A stretch of DNA of 64,000 bases. Source: Adineta ricciae. Taxonomy: Eukaryota > Rotifera > Eurotatoria > Adinetida > Adinetidae. The position numbers and the translations under genes are program-made. Positions 48,101 through 57,749 of the stretch are shown here, piece by piece (the stretch's first letter is position 1; the number at the start of each line of letters is the position of its first letter). Where the stretch lies: the NCBI GenBank assembly GCA_905250025.1, contig CAJNOJ010000092.1, positions 248,001-312,000 of the forward strand, read 5' to 3'. Below the pieces are notes generated by a model. That model worked only from the letters and a program-made list of their open reading frames with translations. It did no database searches and was not told where the DNA came from.

Positions 48101-51095
48101 TCCTCAAATGTATTCGCCCTGACAAAGTGACAAATGCAATGCAGGATTTCGTGTCTCATAATCTCGGTCAAAAATTCATTGAGCCACAAGTACGTATACG
48201 ATTTATTGATCGATCTATCGATCTATCAAAATAGACACATTGATTTCGACCGAACTGATATATCACTCTTGAAACTGCATTGATATATGAAGAGATTTTT
48301 CTTGTTATGAATGACAGAAATTCTCAGGCAAATGAAAAACTCGCTGATAGTGTCAATTGTATCTGAATAATATCAATCAATAATCTATTTTGTCTTCTTC
48401 TTATGCATAGACGGCGGATTTACATCTTGTCTTTCGTGATTCATCAGCTACGACTCCTTTGATCTTTGTCTTATCTGTCGGCACAGATCCAGCCGCTGAT
48501 CTGTACAAGTTTGCTGAAGAAATGAAATTCGCTAAACGTCTCAACACCATTTCACTTGGCCAAGGGCAGGTACAAAGAAATAATTTTAAAAAATGAAAGA
48601 AAAAAGAGAAAGTTTCGTACATACATTGATTTCTGCTAGGGTCCAAGAGCTGAAGCAATGATGCGTGCAGCTATGGAAAAAGGACAATGGGTGTTTTTTC
48701 AAAATTGTCACTTGTCGCCATCATGGATGCCAACTTTGGAACGATTAGTCGAACAAGTCGATCCAGATCATGTAAGATAAATATATCGATGTCGCGAAGT
48801 GAATTCTATTCTATCGATATTTTCCTATCGAGTGAGGCTTATTAAATCATTTGATCTATCAAACGACAAATATCCGAGAAATAGAAATACAAGAGACTTA
48901 TAATGATTTCTTCTCGCTTCTTCCATTGTATAGAGAATAATAAGATAGCAGAGGAAAAAGGAAAGAAAATCTCATTTGACTATACTTCTCATTTGACAGG
49001 TGCACAAAGATTTCCGATTATGGTTAACAAGTATGCCGAGTCCTCAATTTCCTGTGATGATCTTACAAAATGGAAGTAAGATGACAGTCGAACCACCTCG
49101 TGGTATCAAAGCAAATCTTCTGCGATCATATGTCACTCTTAACGACGACTTTCTCACATCGTGCACTGGAAAGGTATGAAAATATTTCGATTACACAACA
49201 AGTCATTTGTCCATTCTGAACTTAGGTTGATGAATTCAAACATCTACTTCTATCACTCTGTCTGTTCCACGCTGTACTACTTGAACGACGAAAGTTCGGT
49301 AAGTTATTCGACTGATTTCAGTTTGGGATAGATCAATTTTTTTTTCAGGTCCACTTGGGTTTAATATTCCGTACGAATTCACCGATGGTGATCTACGTAT
49401 ATGTATGAGTCAATTACGAATGTTTTTGATGGAATATACAGAAATCGCTTACAAAGTATAGAAATTTTGTTATTGAATTCAGTTTTGCATCTCTCCGCTA
49501 TTTGTAGGTCTTGAAATATACAGCTGGTGAAATCAACTATGGTAAGTGGAATCGATAAGAAAGACGATAGTAAGACTCTATTTCTATTCCTATAGGTGGT
49601 CGTGTTACGGATGATTGGGATCGACGTTGCGTCATGAATGTTCTCGATGATTTCTATGCTCCAAAGGTACTCGATTCGAATTATTGCTACGATGAATCAC
49701 AGATCTACCATCAATTGCCACCCACTTCTGAACATCCAGCATATCTTGCATATGTTCGCAGTTTACCCATTAACGATACACCAGAAATCTTTGGCTTACA
49801 TGATAATGCGAATAGTAAGGCTTAATTGTAAAGAAAATTCCTGTTGAAAATGTACTCGTTTCAGTTACTTTTGCACAAAATGAAACGTATCGTACATTAA
49901 ACGATTTACTTGAATTGCAACCGAAAACAGCGACGGCGGGTGAAAATCGTGATGTTGTTATCGAAAAATTAGCTAAAGATGTTCTTTCGCGTGTACCAAA
50001 GCCGATACCATTAGCACCAGTAATGGAGAAATATCCGGTCTTGTACGAACAGGTAACGCTTAGAAACCAATCTGAGTAGAGAACATGTATGACACATTAC
50101 ATTGAGTTAACTAGTTCGAAAAAGAAGTTTTTTTCCCCAATTGACCATTTATTGTGATAAACGATAATTTCTTCTGACTTTTAGTCAATGAATACTGTGT
50201 TAACCCAAGAAATTATTCGGTAAGTAAAAAAATCTATATTCCAACGTTGAGTTTTGTTCAACCATTCCTTGTTTATTTCAGATACAACAAATTGTTGAAT
50301 GTTATTCACACATCTTTACAAGAACTGCTCAAAGCTATGAAAGGTTTAGTGGTGCTTTCTCAAGCATTGGAAGAAATGTCGAAAAGTTTATTCAACAATG
50401 CAGTACCGGTCATGTGGAGCAAAGCAGTATGTTTCGATATGTGTTTTTTCTTCGGTGATAGAAAACGAAAGATTTTAGGCTTATCCAAGTTTGAAACCTT
50501 TGGCATCGTGGGTTACTGATTTAATTCAACGTGTGGATTTCGTTCAGACATGGGTTGATAATGGCATTCCACCCATATTTTGGATCAGTGGATTCTTCTT
50601 TCCGCAAGCGTTTCTTACTGGTACACTTCAAAATTATGCTCGAAAATTCGTCGTTTCAATCGATACTGTCAGTTTCGGTTTTCAAGTATGTAGACAGAAA
50701 ATTTTCGAGAACAAGCAAGCATCGTTTCCATCTTCTAGATAATGAAACAAGCGGTGAAAGATATCACCCACGCGCCAACAGATGGTTGTTATATCCGAGG
50801 TCTTTTCGTCGAAGGTGCACGGTGGGATCAAGCGGCACACGTTCTTGGAGAATCTCGACCGAAAGAATTGTTCACTGATATGCCAGTTATATGGCTACAA
50901 CCAGAACAAAACCGACAAGTTCCAACGTCGGGTATTTACATGTGTCCTGTGTATAAAACGTTGACACGTGCGGGTACATTATCGACAACAGGACATTCGA
51001 CTAATTTCGTGTTTACAATTGAAGTACCTTCATCGAAACCACAAAAATACTGGATTAAACGCGGTGTTGCGCTCATATGTGCTTTGAATTATTGA
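30139..51095 (+). CDS. DNAH1: Axonemal dynein heavy chain 1
   Basis: Many-exon gene over 21 kb. The N-terminal tail has [24 protein letters not shown] and [14 protein letters not shown] motifs diagnostic of DNAH1. The linker includes LVQDSC and [11 protein letters not shown]. Then AAA1 ([12 protein letters not shown], 36.5 kb), AAA2 (GPTGSGKT, 38336-38359), AAA3 (GPTGTSKT, 40029-40052), AAA4 (GVGGSGR, 41296), the coiled-coil stalk with microtubule-binding tip (about 42.2-43.25 kb; [11 protein letters not shown]), AAA5/6 and the C-terminal domain ending [11 protein letters not shown], as in animal DNAH1. It is an inner-arm motor of cilia. Most introns are 50-70 nt; two exceed 1.3 kb. Special features are listed separately: three alternative Walker B cassettes, a 21-nt microexon, an altered AAA3 P-loop and a nested GPCR gene. 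Confidence 0.96.
36772..36877 (+). other. DNAH1: DNAH1 alternative AAA1 Walker B cassette A (106 nt)
   Basis: Open in the host frame, entering in phase 2 and leaving in phase 0. Encodes [15 protein letters not shown], ending [10 protein letters not shown]. Keeps the Walker B DE pair. The acceptor (ATGTAAAG) has a weak pyrimidine tract; donor GTATAA. Confidence 0.8.
37027..37132 (+). other. DNAH1: DNAH1 alternative AAA1 Walker B cassette B (106 nt), canonical
   Basis: Same phases and length as cassette A. Encodes [15 protein letters not shown], ending NQALMQK, closest to the sequence usual in animal dyneins. Strong acceptor (CTTTCTTCCTTCAG) and GTAATT donor, so probably the default exon. Confidence 0.9.
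37210..37368 (+). other. DNAH1: DNAH1 alternative AAA1 Walker B cassette C (34 + 72 nt)
   Basis: Two pieces, 37210-37243 and 37297-37368, separated by a 53-nt GT-AG mini-intron placed exactly between Asn and Arg of DEFN|RI. The spliced length is again 106 nt and the phases match. Encodes [12 protein letters not shown] then [13 protein letters not shown], ending TLRTR. The Cys-rich start is unusual. Donor GTATAG. Confidence 0.7.
39346..39366 (+). other. DNAH1: DNAH1 21-nt microexon
   Basis: Flanked by TTTCATTAG and GTAAGT; phase 0, encodes KGQRQGR between FRPRE and SDKPAPPE. It can be skipped without changing the frame, so it is a likely cassette microexon. Confidence 0.65.
45086..46402 (-). 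CDS. Rhodopsin-class peptide GPCR nested in a DNAH1 intron
   Basis: Intronless 438-codon ORF inside DNAH1 intron 44900-46459, opposite strand. Seven hydrophobic segments: TM1 [20 protein letters not shown] with the GN-type Asn, TM2 [16 protein letters not shown]3 ending [11 protein letters not shown] (ERY for DRY), TM4 [17 protein letters not shown]5 around [19 protein letters not shown]6 [22 protein letters not shown]7 [17 protein letters not shown], where NPxxY is altered to NYSINFFFY. The TM7 form and overall pattern fit the FMRFamide/sex-peptide-receptor-like group of invertebrate neuropeptide receptors. Extracellular Cys in loop 2 and an N-terminal NGS sequon are present. The Ser-rich C-terminal tail could be phosphorylated. 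Ligand unknown; a neuropeptide precursor lies 11 kb away, but linkage is not evidence of pairing. Confidence 0.88.
   Translation of the reverse strand: MYKAPCLLNVNGSIRSNALHDIEVAGYRYVMLTICIFGVVCNILNLCVLVQRRLKESPYTYLTGLALADMLTLISFSPVSVVRGDYIRHEDIFFTLTRLEARLFVPMANYFGQVSIMITVALTVERYLFTTYPLRTQSFCKPSYARRVIAIIMVLCSLLNLPRFLTETVEKKIDTETKFNSSNCVTHPFQIRYSSTNTSHMGQCFCVVGHTEESFLPLKNYYYSTMLGINQIIPFAILLCLNLSLITRVQSSNRYTLAELIARQQRNLNSTTAGVSAAAQKRLRDEHRLTKTLVAVVIVFLICNTFTIISYPGLVRSLTKKKYPNYYYVGFRIQKLITNIMLLLNYSINFFFYCAFNEKFLSTLKKTFRYEKLFCGLISSPHRTLPSAMSSATLQSTVSQTNQCISAYHLRTEESSRRRGKQEYKQISENDLITNNDL
46660..48044 (+). other. DNAH1: 1,385-nt DNAH1 intron without recognised nested gene
   Basis: Begins with GTAAGT and a TA repeat (46671-46689). 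Small open frames on both strands around 47523-47796 lack a signal peptide or family. It is the second-longest intron of the gene. Confidence 0.6.
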
Positions 51096-51801
51096 TTATA
51101 TTGCATTCCAAACTTATTCGTTTGCTTACTTTTGTTTGTGTATATGATAACAAAATACTGATGATATTTCTAAATGAAATATATTGTTCTTAGTACTAAT
51201 TGGTAACTGTTCCATTCTTTCTGTGACTAAAATAGCACATATGATTAGATAGAAGATTTGATTTCGTCAATGAGATCGGTTTTCACGTGAGAATGTGTCT
51301 CATTAGATTTTATATACGATACAGAAAAATATTTATCTGCGTTCATAGTCGCTAAAATGTCATCGCGTTTTTCAAATGTTTCTTTTTATAAACGTATATG
51401 ACTAAATGATTGAAGACCAATCGTTTAATCCAAATAAGATACTTTATGTGTTGTTTATCTACCATATACGTTTTGTAAACAGTAATTGAAGGTTAAAAAC
51501 AATCATAGGCCTTCATCAAACAGTAAACATCGCCTGTGTTCTCCTCTGTTTTGATTACGCATAGTACAATAAACAACGATTGCGTAGACTTTGACTATAG
51601 AAAACTGATCGATAACGAATATCATTCAAAAATCGATATAGAAGCTAAGACACGTTTTCGTTTCTATTTCTCTTAATAAAAAAAGAACATCATACAAAAA
51701 CGGTGGCAGACGTAGTAAATTCACACAATAAGATAAAGTAGAAGCGAAAAGAAGAAAGATAAAAGAAAAGTTATAAGCGCGCGAAAGTAAATATATGGAG
51801 T

Positions 51802-52561
51802 TTAATAAGGACGTGGTGGATAATTGGATGACGGTGGTGGCGGATAATTACTAAAACAAAGAAGGATAATGCATATAACTTATGTGACGATCGAGAGCTT
51901 ACGACTGGGGTTGGTTTTGATTGTACGGTGCTTGACCTGGAGGAGGTCCCTGATTGTATGGAGCGGGGTTTTGATTGTATGGTGCTTGACCTGGAGGAGG
52001 TCCCTGGTTGTATGGAGCGGGATTTTGATTGTATGGTGCTTGACCTGGAGGTCCTTGGTTGTATGGAGCAGGGTTTTGATTGTAAGGTGCTTGACCTGGA
52101 GGAGGTCCCTGGTTGTATGGAGCAGGATTTTGATTGTAAGGTGGCTGATTTTGTGGTGGTGGTGGATTGTTATAGGGTGGCTGATTTTGTGGCGGTGGGT
52201 TATTATAAGGTGGTTGGTTTTGAGGCGGTGGTGGGTTGTTGTAAGGTGGTTGATTATTATATGGAGGTGCTGGACCTGATGGTGGATTTCGTTGGAATTG
52301 ATCGAATTGTCCAGTATAAACACGGGCCATAAACTTCATGTATTCATCATAAGTAACATTTCCATCGTGATTCAAATCCATATTTGATATGACACGATCA
52401 ACTTCGGCGTCTTGGTATTGAATGTTTGACCGGCGAAGACATTCCTTCATTTCTGGAGCGGTTATAGCGCCATTGCGATTGCAATCAAATTCCATAAAAG
52501 CTGTCGTAATCTCTTGAACCTGATCAGGTCTTAGTTGAGCAACAACAGGATCGGTAGCCAT
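51802..52561 (-). CDS. EF-hand protein with Pro/Tyr/Asn/Gln repeat tail
   Basis: Two exons, 52561..51903 and 51850..51802, with a 52-nt intron; 235 residues. Residues ~15-90 form an EF-hand pair with near-canonical loops: DCNRNGAITAPE and DLNHDGNVTYDE. The rest is low complexity: PPYNNPPPPQNQ units, then four 17-18-residue units of the type NPAPYNQGPPPGQAPYNQ, ending NYPPPPSSNYPPRPY. The layout recalls penta-EF-hand proteins (ALG-2, sorcin) with their Pro/Gly/Tyr tails reversed to the C-terminus, but only two EF-hands are seen. It may be a calcium-responsive adaptor or phase-separating scaffold; function unknown. No signal peptide. Confidence 0.85.
51919..52131. repeat. Coding minisatellite, 54-bp unit, four copies
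   Basis: Units at 51919-51972, 51973-52026, 52027-52077 (51 bp, one codon lost) and 52078-52131. Nearly identical, differing at a few sites, so recently amplified. Encodes the 18-residue repeat of the EF-hand protein. Confidence 0.92.
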
Positions 52562-53515
52562 TTCGATATTTCGACGATAAAAATAATCACAAGTTTACCT
52601 TAGCGATACTCAATAATAATAATAACACTGTTTACATTTGATTTTAAACTATCATCATTCTATTTATCGTATCGCTTGGCAAATCAAGCGTAAATACAGG
52701 GATTACATATCCTTCTGCAACAAGGTAATCGCATAATGTTCGATTCGTGCGTTAAGTTATTGTACGTTATCTGCCAAAGACGTAGAAGGCAGTCACCACG
52801 TACACATAAGCACGGATGAATGATAAATTTTCGATGAATCATTCACTGAACGATAATTTGCCACATTAGAACTGCATCAGATATATTTTCCCCCACCCTT
52901 ATCTATGTACAACTCGACACACGTGTATGTCATATCTTGATTTACGGCACGTAATAGTACGAAAAAAACTTGAGCTGTTTTTAGAACGATACGTTTATAT
53001 TCGATTTACAAGCTAAGTACGTACTTTTCTCGTGCCCGTGTGTTTAAGCGTCATAGTGCGCAAAACTTTCTTATCGAATTAGTATCCCACGCAAAACAAA
53101 CGGGCAGGTCGAAAGTGTACTTTACAATAAACAAACAACAACAAAAAAACAGGTAACGTATCTGTGTTTTTCTCACATATCGAGCGCCTTTATGTCATAT
53201 ATGGAAAAGTCATTTTTTATTCATAATAATCTTATAAAAAAATAAGAACAATACTATGTATACATATCAGCAAAGAATCTGTCATTCACAAACCATCTGT
53301 ACATAAGCATTTTTTCATCTGAAAGATGCATACGCAAAGATCAATAAGGAAAATTATTTCTTTAGTACGCTACTTACCGTGATTAATATAGTTATCCATC
53401 TTTCGAACTGATCTATTTTCATAAGGATATCTGATAACGACAAATAGCTTGTAGGAAACGTATTTCATTGACGGCAAAGATAGTCGTGTCTAAACAATCA
53501 TCGACGAAGATGTTT
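52562..53515. other. Intergenic, about 950 bp, no gene seen
   Basis: AT-rich with no domain-like frame; upstream DNA of the EF-hand gene and 3' flank of the synaptotagmin gene. Confidence 0.5.
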
Positions 53516-55064
53516 TCACAATTTTAGCGGATGCCATACGATGACAGGACGTTGAAGCACACGTAACATTTGTTGCCAATGAGACATATGCTGTGTACGA
53601 TCATGATTACCGATGAGACAATGACCTATTTCGAGTGTTTTTGTTGTTGTCGACGATATCGATGGTACGATTTCATAGATCACAATGCGTATATACGAAG
53701 TAAGAAGATCATTACTCGAAACATTGAATACAGATGTTTCATTGAAGATAGGGTTTGCGTCCGTAGCATGATGATAGCTTGTTCGAGTTTTTCTTTTCAC
53801 TTGATGACGATGAAGCAAAGATATGGTCGCATAACACTCTGTCGATATCATACCAGTGATGATAGAGTCGCGTTTGTAGAAGGTCAAGTTTCGTGCTTGA
53901 ATTAATGAACAAGTTAAGCGATCGGCTGTAGGATGGTAACAAAGAGATATACTAATTTCACCACGATATAAATACGCCTAGAAGGTCAAAATTAGCCGAG
54001 AAAAGATTGATTTATTACTTTCATTTACTTTATCACTATCATGCAGATTTAACCATGTTGTTAATGGTTGATAAATGTAAATTTCACCGATTGTAAACGA
54101 ACATTCTCCAACGAGGGTTTCCGTTTGATTCTCCTGCTGAGCGTGTAGACTTGTGTGTAGAACTGTACTTGGTAACCGATCATCATCGACTTTCCATCTC
54201 ATTGACGAATGAAAGACTAACGGTTGATTTGGATGATAGGTAATTAACTACAAAGCAAAATACTAATGATTTTCACAGACAACAAATCAATTAGTCGAAC
54301 TTGTGTCTGTTGACTTTGCCGTCGTTCATGATCTAAGTATGCACTTATGTAAAGTTTGATTTGTTCTCGCTTTTCATTGCTTATGCTGATGTATCGTGCT
54401 TGCAGAAACAATATTTCGAAATATTCTTCCAAACTATAGAAAAACGATATAACTAGTTATCAGGACAACTCAACAAATTACGCGTTGTAATTAATTGTTA
54501 TCTGTAATTTGCCACATCCGAGATTCTCTTCAGTTAAATCATTGCCAATCGATTCTTCATCAGATTCGCATACGATGGTTTGTTTTAGCGTTGATTTGAC
54601 ATTGTTCGCAAAGGAAACAATATCATATGCACTGTCACTATTCGCTAGATTTGAGAAAAGAAAAGATAAGAGAAAAGAAACAAATTAACGCACGCATCGA
54701 TGTCGCATCACGTGTTGTGTCGTTGGTGACCAAGGATGAGACCGAACCAAAAGCTGGCGTCCATAAACTCACATTTTTAACTACGTCGTCAGTTGTATTC
54801 AGGTCAATGAATGACGTTCGCGGTTCCTTAAGTATCTAATTTAGATTTTTCCTATTGAAAAACTAATTTTACTTGAGTTGAATGTTCGCGAGCAGAAATA
54901 TTTGGTGTAGTTATTGAAGTTTTTCTAATTCGCATCCAATGGAAACAGCACTTACAAAAATGGAAATTGAGCCATCGACTGACAATGATGAGAATAATTA
55001 AAACAGTTGTTATCGATACAAATAAGATCGCTTTCAGATCTCGATCAGGTACATGCGTCGACAT
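53516..55064 (-). CDS. Synaptotagmin-like protein lacking calcium ligands
   Basis: About six exons. Exon 1 (ATG at 55064) encodes a membrane anchor (AILFVSITTVLIILIIVS) followed by a Cys/Arg juxtamembrane stretch (FHFCKCCFHWMRIRK), probably palmitoylated. C2A starts LGCGKLQITINYN and C2B starts RGEISISLCYHPTADRL, ending in the family signature SHWQQMLRVLQRP with VWHPL. The positions of the calcium-binding Asp loops are replaced (for example NLTFYKRDSIITG in C2B), so both C2 domains should be calcium independent, as in SYT12/13-type proteins. Joins checked: TSM|PNSDSAYD, NYNA|LEEYF, QQTQ|LITYHP, SDK|AYLYRG. An upstream ATG at 55148 would add residues before the anchor. Confidence 0.85.
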
Positions 55065-57407
55065 GTTTGCACACAACAATCTAAAGAAAACGAACAGAAT
55101 GTTATGGCATTCGCATGTACTTTCAAAGAGATAATTGAATAATGACACTGTGTGAAGCTTACTTCAAAAAACAATAATTTAATGTAACGATTAAGCTAAT
55201 ACATTTTCTTTTCTTCGATAGATAGTTTTTCTTTCTTTCTTCCTTATTCGTTTCAGTTTCTCTATCCGATGGGTAACGACAGAGATGAAACAGACGTATT
55301 ATATGTGTACCTTTTCCTTCTTGTCGGTTTTGTTCGCCATACTTCTTTCCTTACATATATGCTCTTCTGCTATCCGTTCTCTTTTCCTCTGCTGATAATG
55401 ATGAGGTAAACAGACCGGATCTCTGTACTCGTTAAATGAGCCTTCTTACTAAAGAAAAGAAGAAAAGGAATTAAGCACGCGAGCAAAACACATGGAGAGA
55501 GAGAGAGAGAAAACCGTGTATCTGACGATCTGCTACTCGACTTTCTCTATTGAATGGCAAACATTTCAAGCGCACCCATCCTGATTCTTTTTTTTATTCA
55601 CTTATCAAGTCATTATCTCAAGACGCTGATCGATGTACATTCTGTGTGCGCGCGTCCTTTTTTGCTTCTCAAAGATAAACAAACAGGAAATGATTGCATG
55701 ATAGATCTTCACCTTTGATTGCAAATCTCTGCTTATACTAGTCGATGTGATAATCAAAAAAGCATGAAATTTTTTTCATCAAAAGAAAAGAGAAGCACAA
55801 CACGCATATTGACGATACTTGATACAAAAACCTCACGAAGATGATTATTATTTGTTGATAAGAAAAAATATATATGTGCATGTTCTATCATTTTGCTAAA
55901 GGATAACTTTCCAGTAAAAACTCGAGCGTTGCATCGTTTTGCACGACAATGACGTTAAAAGAGAACTACCAACGTCATTATCGATTATTAAGGTGCGACG
56001 TCTACAGAACAAATCTTTTCATCCATAATCCTAATTAAATTAGTTCAACTAGGTTTCATTTCAAACGAATCGTAAGCAAATTTCAATGTCATATGCTCGA
56101 AGTTTATCCGTTGATCTGCTGTTACAAGTGCAAAGAACGACTCTCCTGATATGAATAGTAGAAATTGATCAACACTAACACGTTCTCGTTTATCTTTACT
56201 GTAATGTTTGACAAGTGAATGTGGTAGATATCATTGAACTATCTTTGGATAATTAGCTGAATTCATCAAAGGCTTATTGAAGCTTCGAAACAAATACCAA
56301 ATTAGCAATTTTCTGCCAGATATCAGAATGGCATTTGCTTTCCCACGGGTAGCTAACATTGATTAGAAGTATTCAGCATAGATATTTCTGTCATGGTGAT
56401 TAACATACTTCTTCGTACGGATGTTGCGGACCTGAAAATAGCCTGCGTCAGAGAAAGAAAAGTTTCGAGACAGTTGAAAATAATTACTAGTGAAGATTTA
56501 TAGACGTTATTCAATTAGCATCGAAAACATGTACTCGTGTGTTCCACTATCCTCGGTCCCAATTATCAATGAATTGTTCATTGAACCGAGGGAAAGCTTT
56601 TTGTTTCTATATATAAATCTTCGATGTCATTAATAAATTGTTATTGAAGAAAAATGAGCTAACATCTCCTATATGAATATTGGTGATAATTAAACTGTCA
56701 ACTTTAGATGAATAAATAGAAATGACAAAAAAGATTTTTTTTTCTCTTATTTCATTTATGATTATCTTGTCAAAATAAATAAGATTTACCGAGATTTGAC
56801 ATCAATTACCAGCGAACATTAGACGCACACCGTATATTTTGACTTTTCACAGTGGAAACAATAGTACTATTGTCTACTTGACGAAACTGAAGGTTAATTA
56901 ATAACCAAAGGCTAAAGCGTACATATTTGATTCGATGAAAACTCTAGCGATCACGTTCTGGAGAACTTCCAAGCAGCCATCACTCTTGTTATCTTCTTGC
57001 TCGAGGTCAACACAAACACGTCGACGTTCTCGCTCTTGTATTTGTATATGAAAACTTGATACAAACTCTCGCTCAAGGAAAACTTGAGATATTACTTCAA
57101 CGAATCATGCATTTGACGTGCGATACAGTCAACTTTCGTAAGAATTTAATCTGCTAGGAAGTGAATCAAACAAAATATAATCATGTGTTTTTATTCGATC
57201 TGTTTAATGACGAAAATAATTTAATTGTTGGCGAGTTTCGATCAACATGAGAGCCATTCGGTATGCAACTGTTCTTGGCAAATCTCAGAATAACCGTTTA
57301 GGAAACGAAGATGTTATATGTATGACAGATATAGAGATGACAAAGAGAAAAAAGATGAGAGAGAGGGAGAGAGAAACGATTGTTGTTTTAAAGTTCATTA
57401 GATCAAT
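55065..57407. other. Gene-poor stretch, 2.3 kb
   Basis: Contains a (GA)n run near 55496-55512 and a small inverted repeat. A minus-strand pair of open pieces around 56265-56430 (one containing YPWESKCHSDIWQK) can be spliced, but has no start or recognisable family and is not called. Confidence 0.5.
56551..56591. repeat. 41-nt imperfect inverted repeat
   Basis: Arms CCTCGGT/ACCGAGG enclose a second perfect stem CAATGAA/TTCATTG around a TTG loop, with an asymmetric bulge. Could fold as a hairpin; role unknown. Confidence 0.6.
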
Positions 57408-57749
57408 TTATTCATTTGAACGCTTCTTTTTGGAACCAAAATCATAAAAACGTTTCTTTGCGCCGAAATCATAGAAACGGCGAAGGCGATTGAACGCATC
57501 GTTGACTTCTTCCAATTCATCATTATGAACTGAGCGAGAGCCAAAATCATAGAAACGTTTGTGTTCTAATGAACGTTTAACACGCGTGTCAGCAAGTGAC
57601 GATGGTCGTTGCTACAACAAACTGTATTCGTTTATTTTCTCCAATAAATGTCTCATTACCTGATGAGTATTAATCGAAAGTGCATAAGTCATTGTCAATA
57701 AAGTTAAATAACCGACGAAGAACACGAGCAGAATATTGATCGGATGCAT
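57408..57749 (-). CDS. Neuropeptide precursor with three FYDFG peptides
   Basis: Two exons, 57749..57660 (30 codons) and 57611..57408 (67 codons plus stop), with a 48-nt GT-AG phase-0 intron; 97 residues. Exon 1 is a signal peptide (INILLVFFVGYLTLLTMTYA). Exon 2 has a prohormone pattern: VKR and HKR cleavage sites, then FYDFGSR; after an acidic spacer (NDELEEVNDAF) LRR-FYDFGA-KKR-FYDFGS-KKKR and a short end. The three copies are separated by mono-, di- and tribasic sites. Because Gly is followed by Ser or Ala and not by Lys/Arg, C-terminal amidation is not expected, so mature peptides may be short acids FYDFGS and FYDFGA. The YxFG core recalls allatostatin-A, but the family is not one I can name. 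Confidence 0.85.

Noticed and set aside
51869..52332. Long open frames in other frames over the EF-hand repeat region
   Set aside because: Products of the minisatellite read in wrong frames; only the minus-strand frame with the EF-hands has domains and proper exon borders.
56265..56440. Spliceable minus-strand pieces containing YPWESKCHSDIWQK
   Set aside because: Can be joined in frame, but without a start codon, signal peptide or any known family; probably chance.
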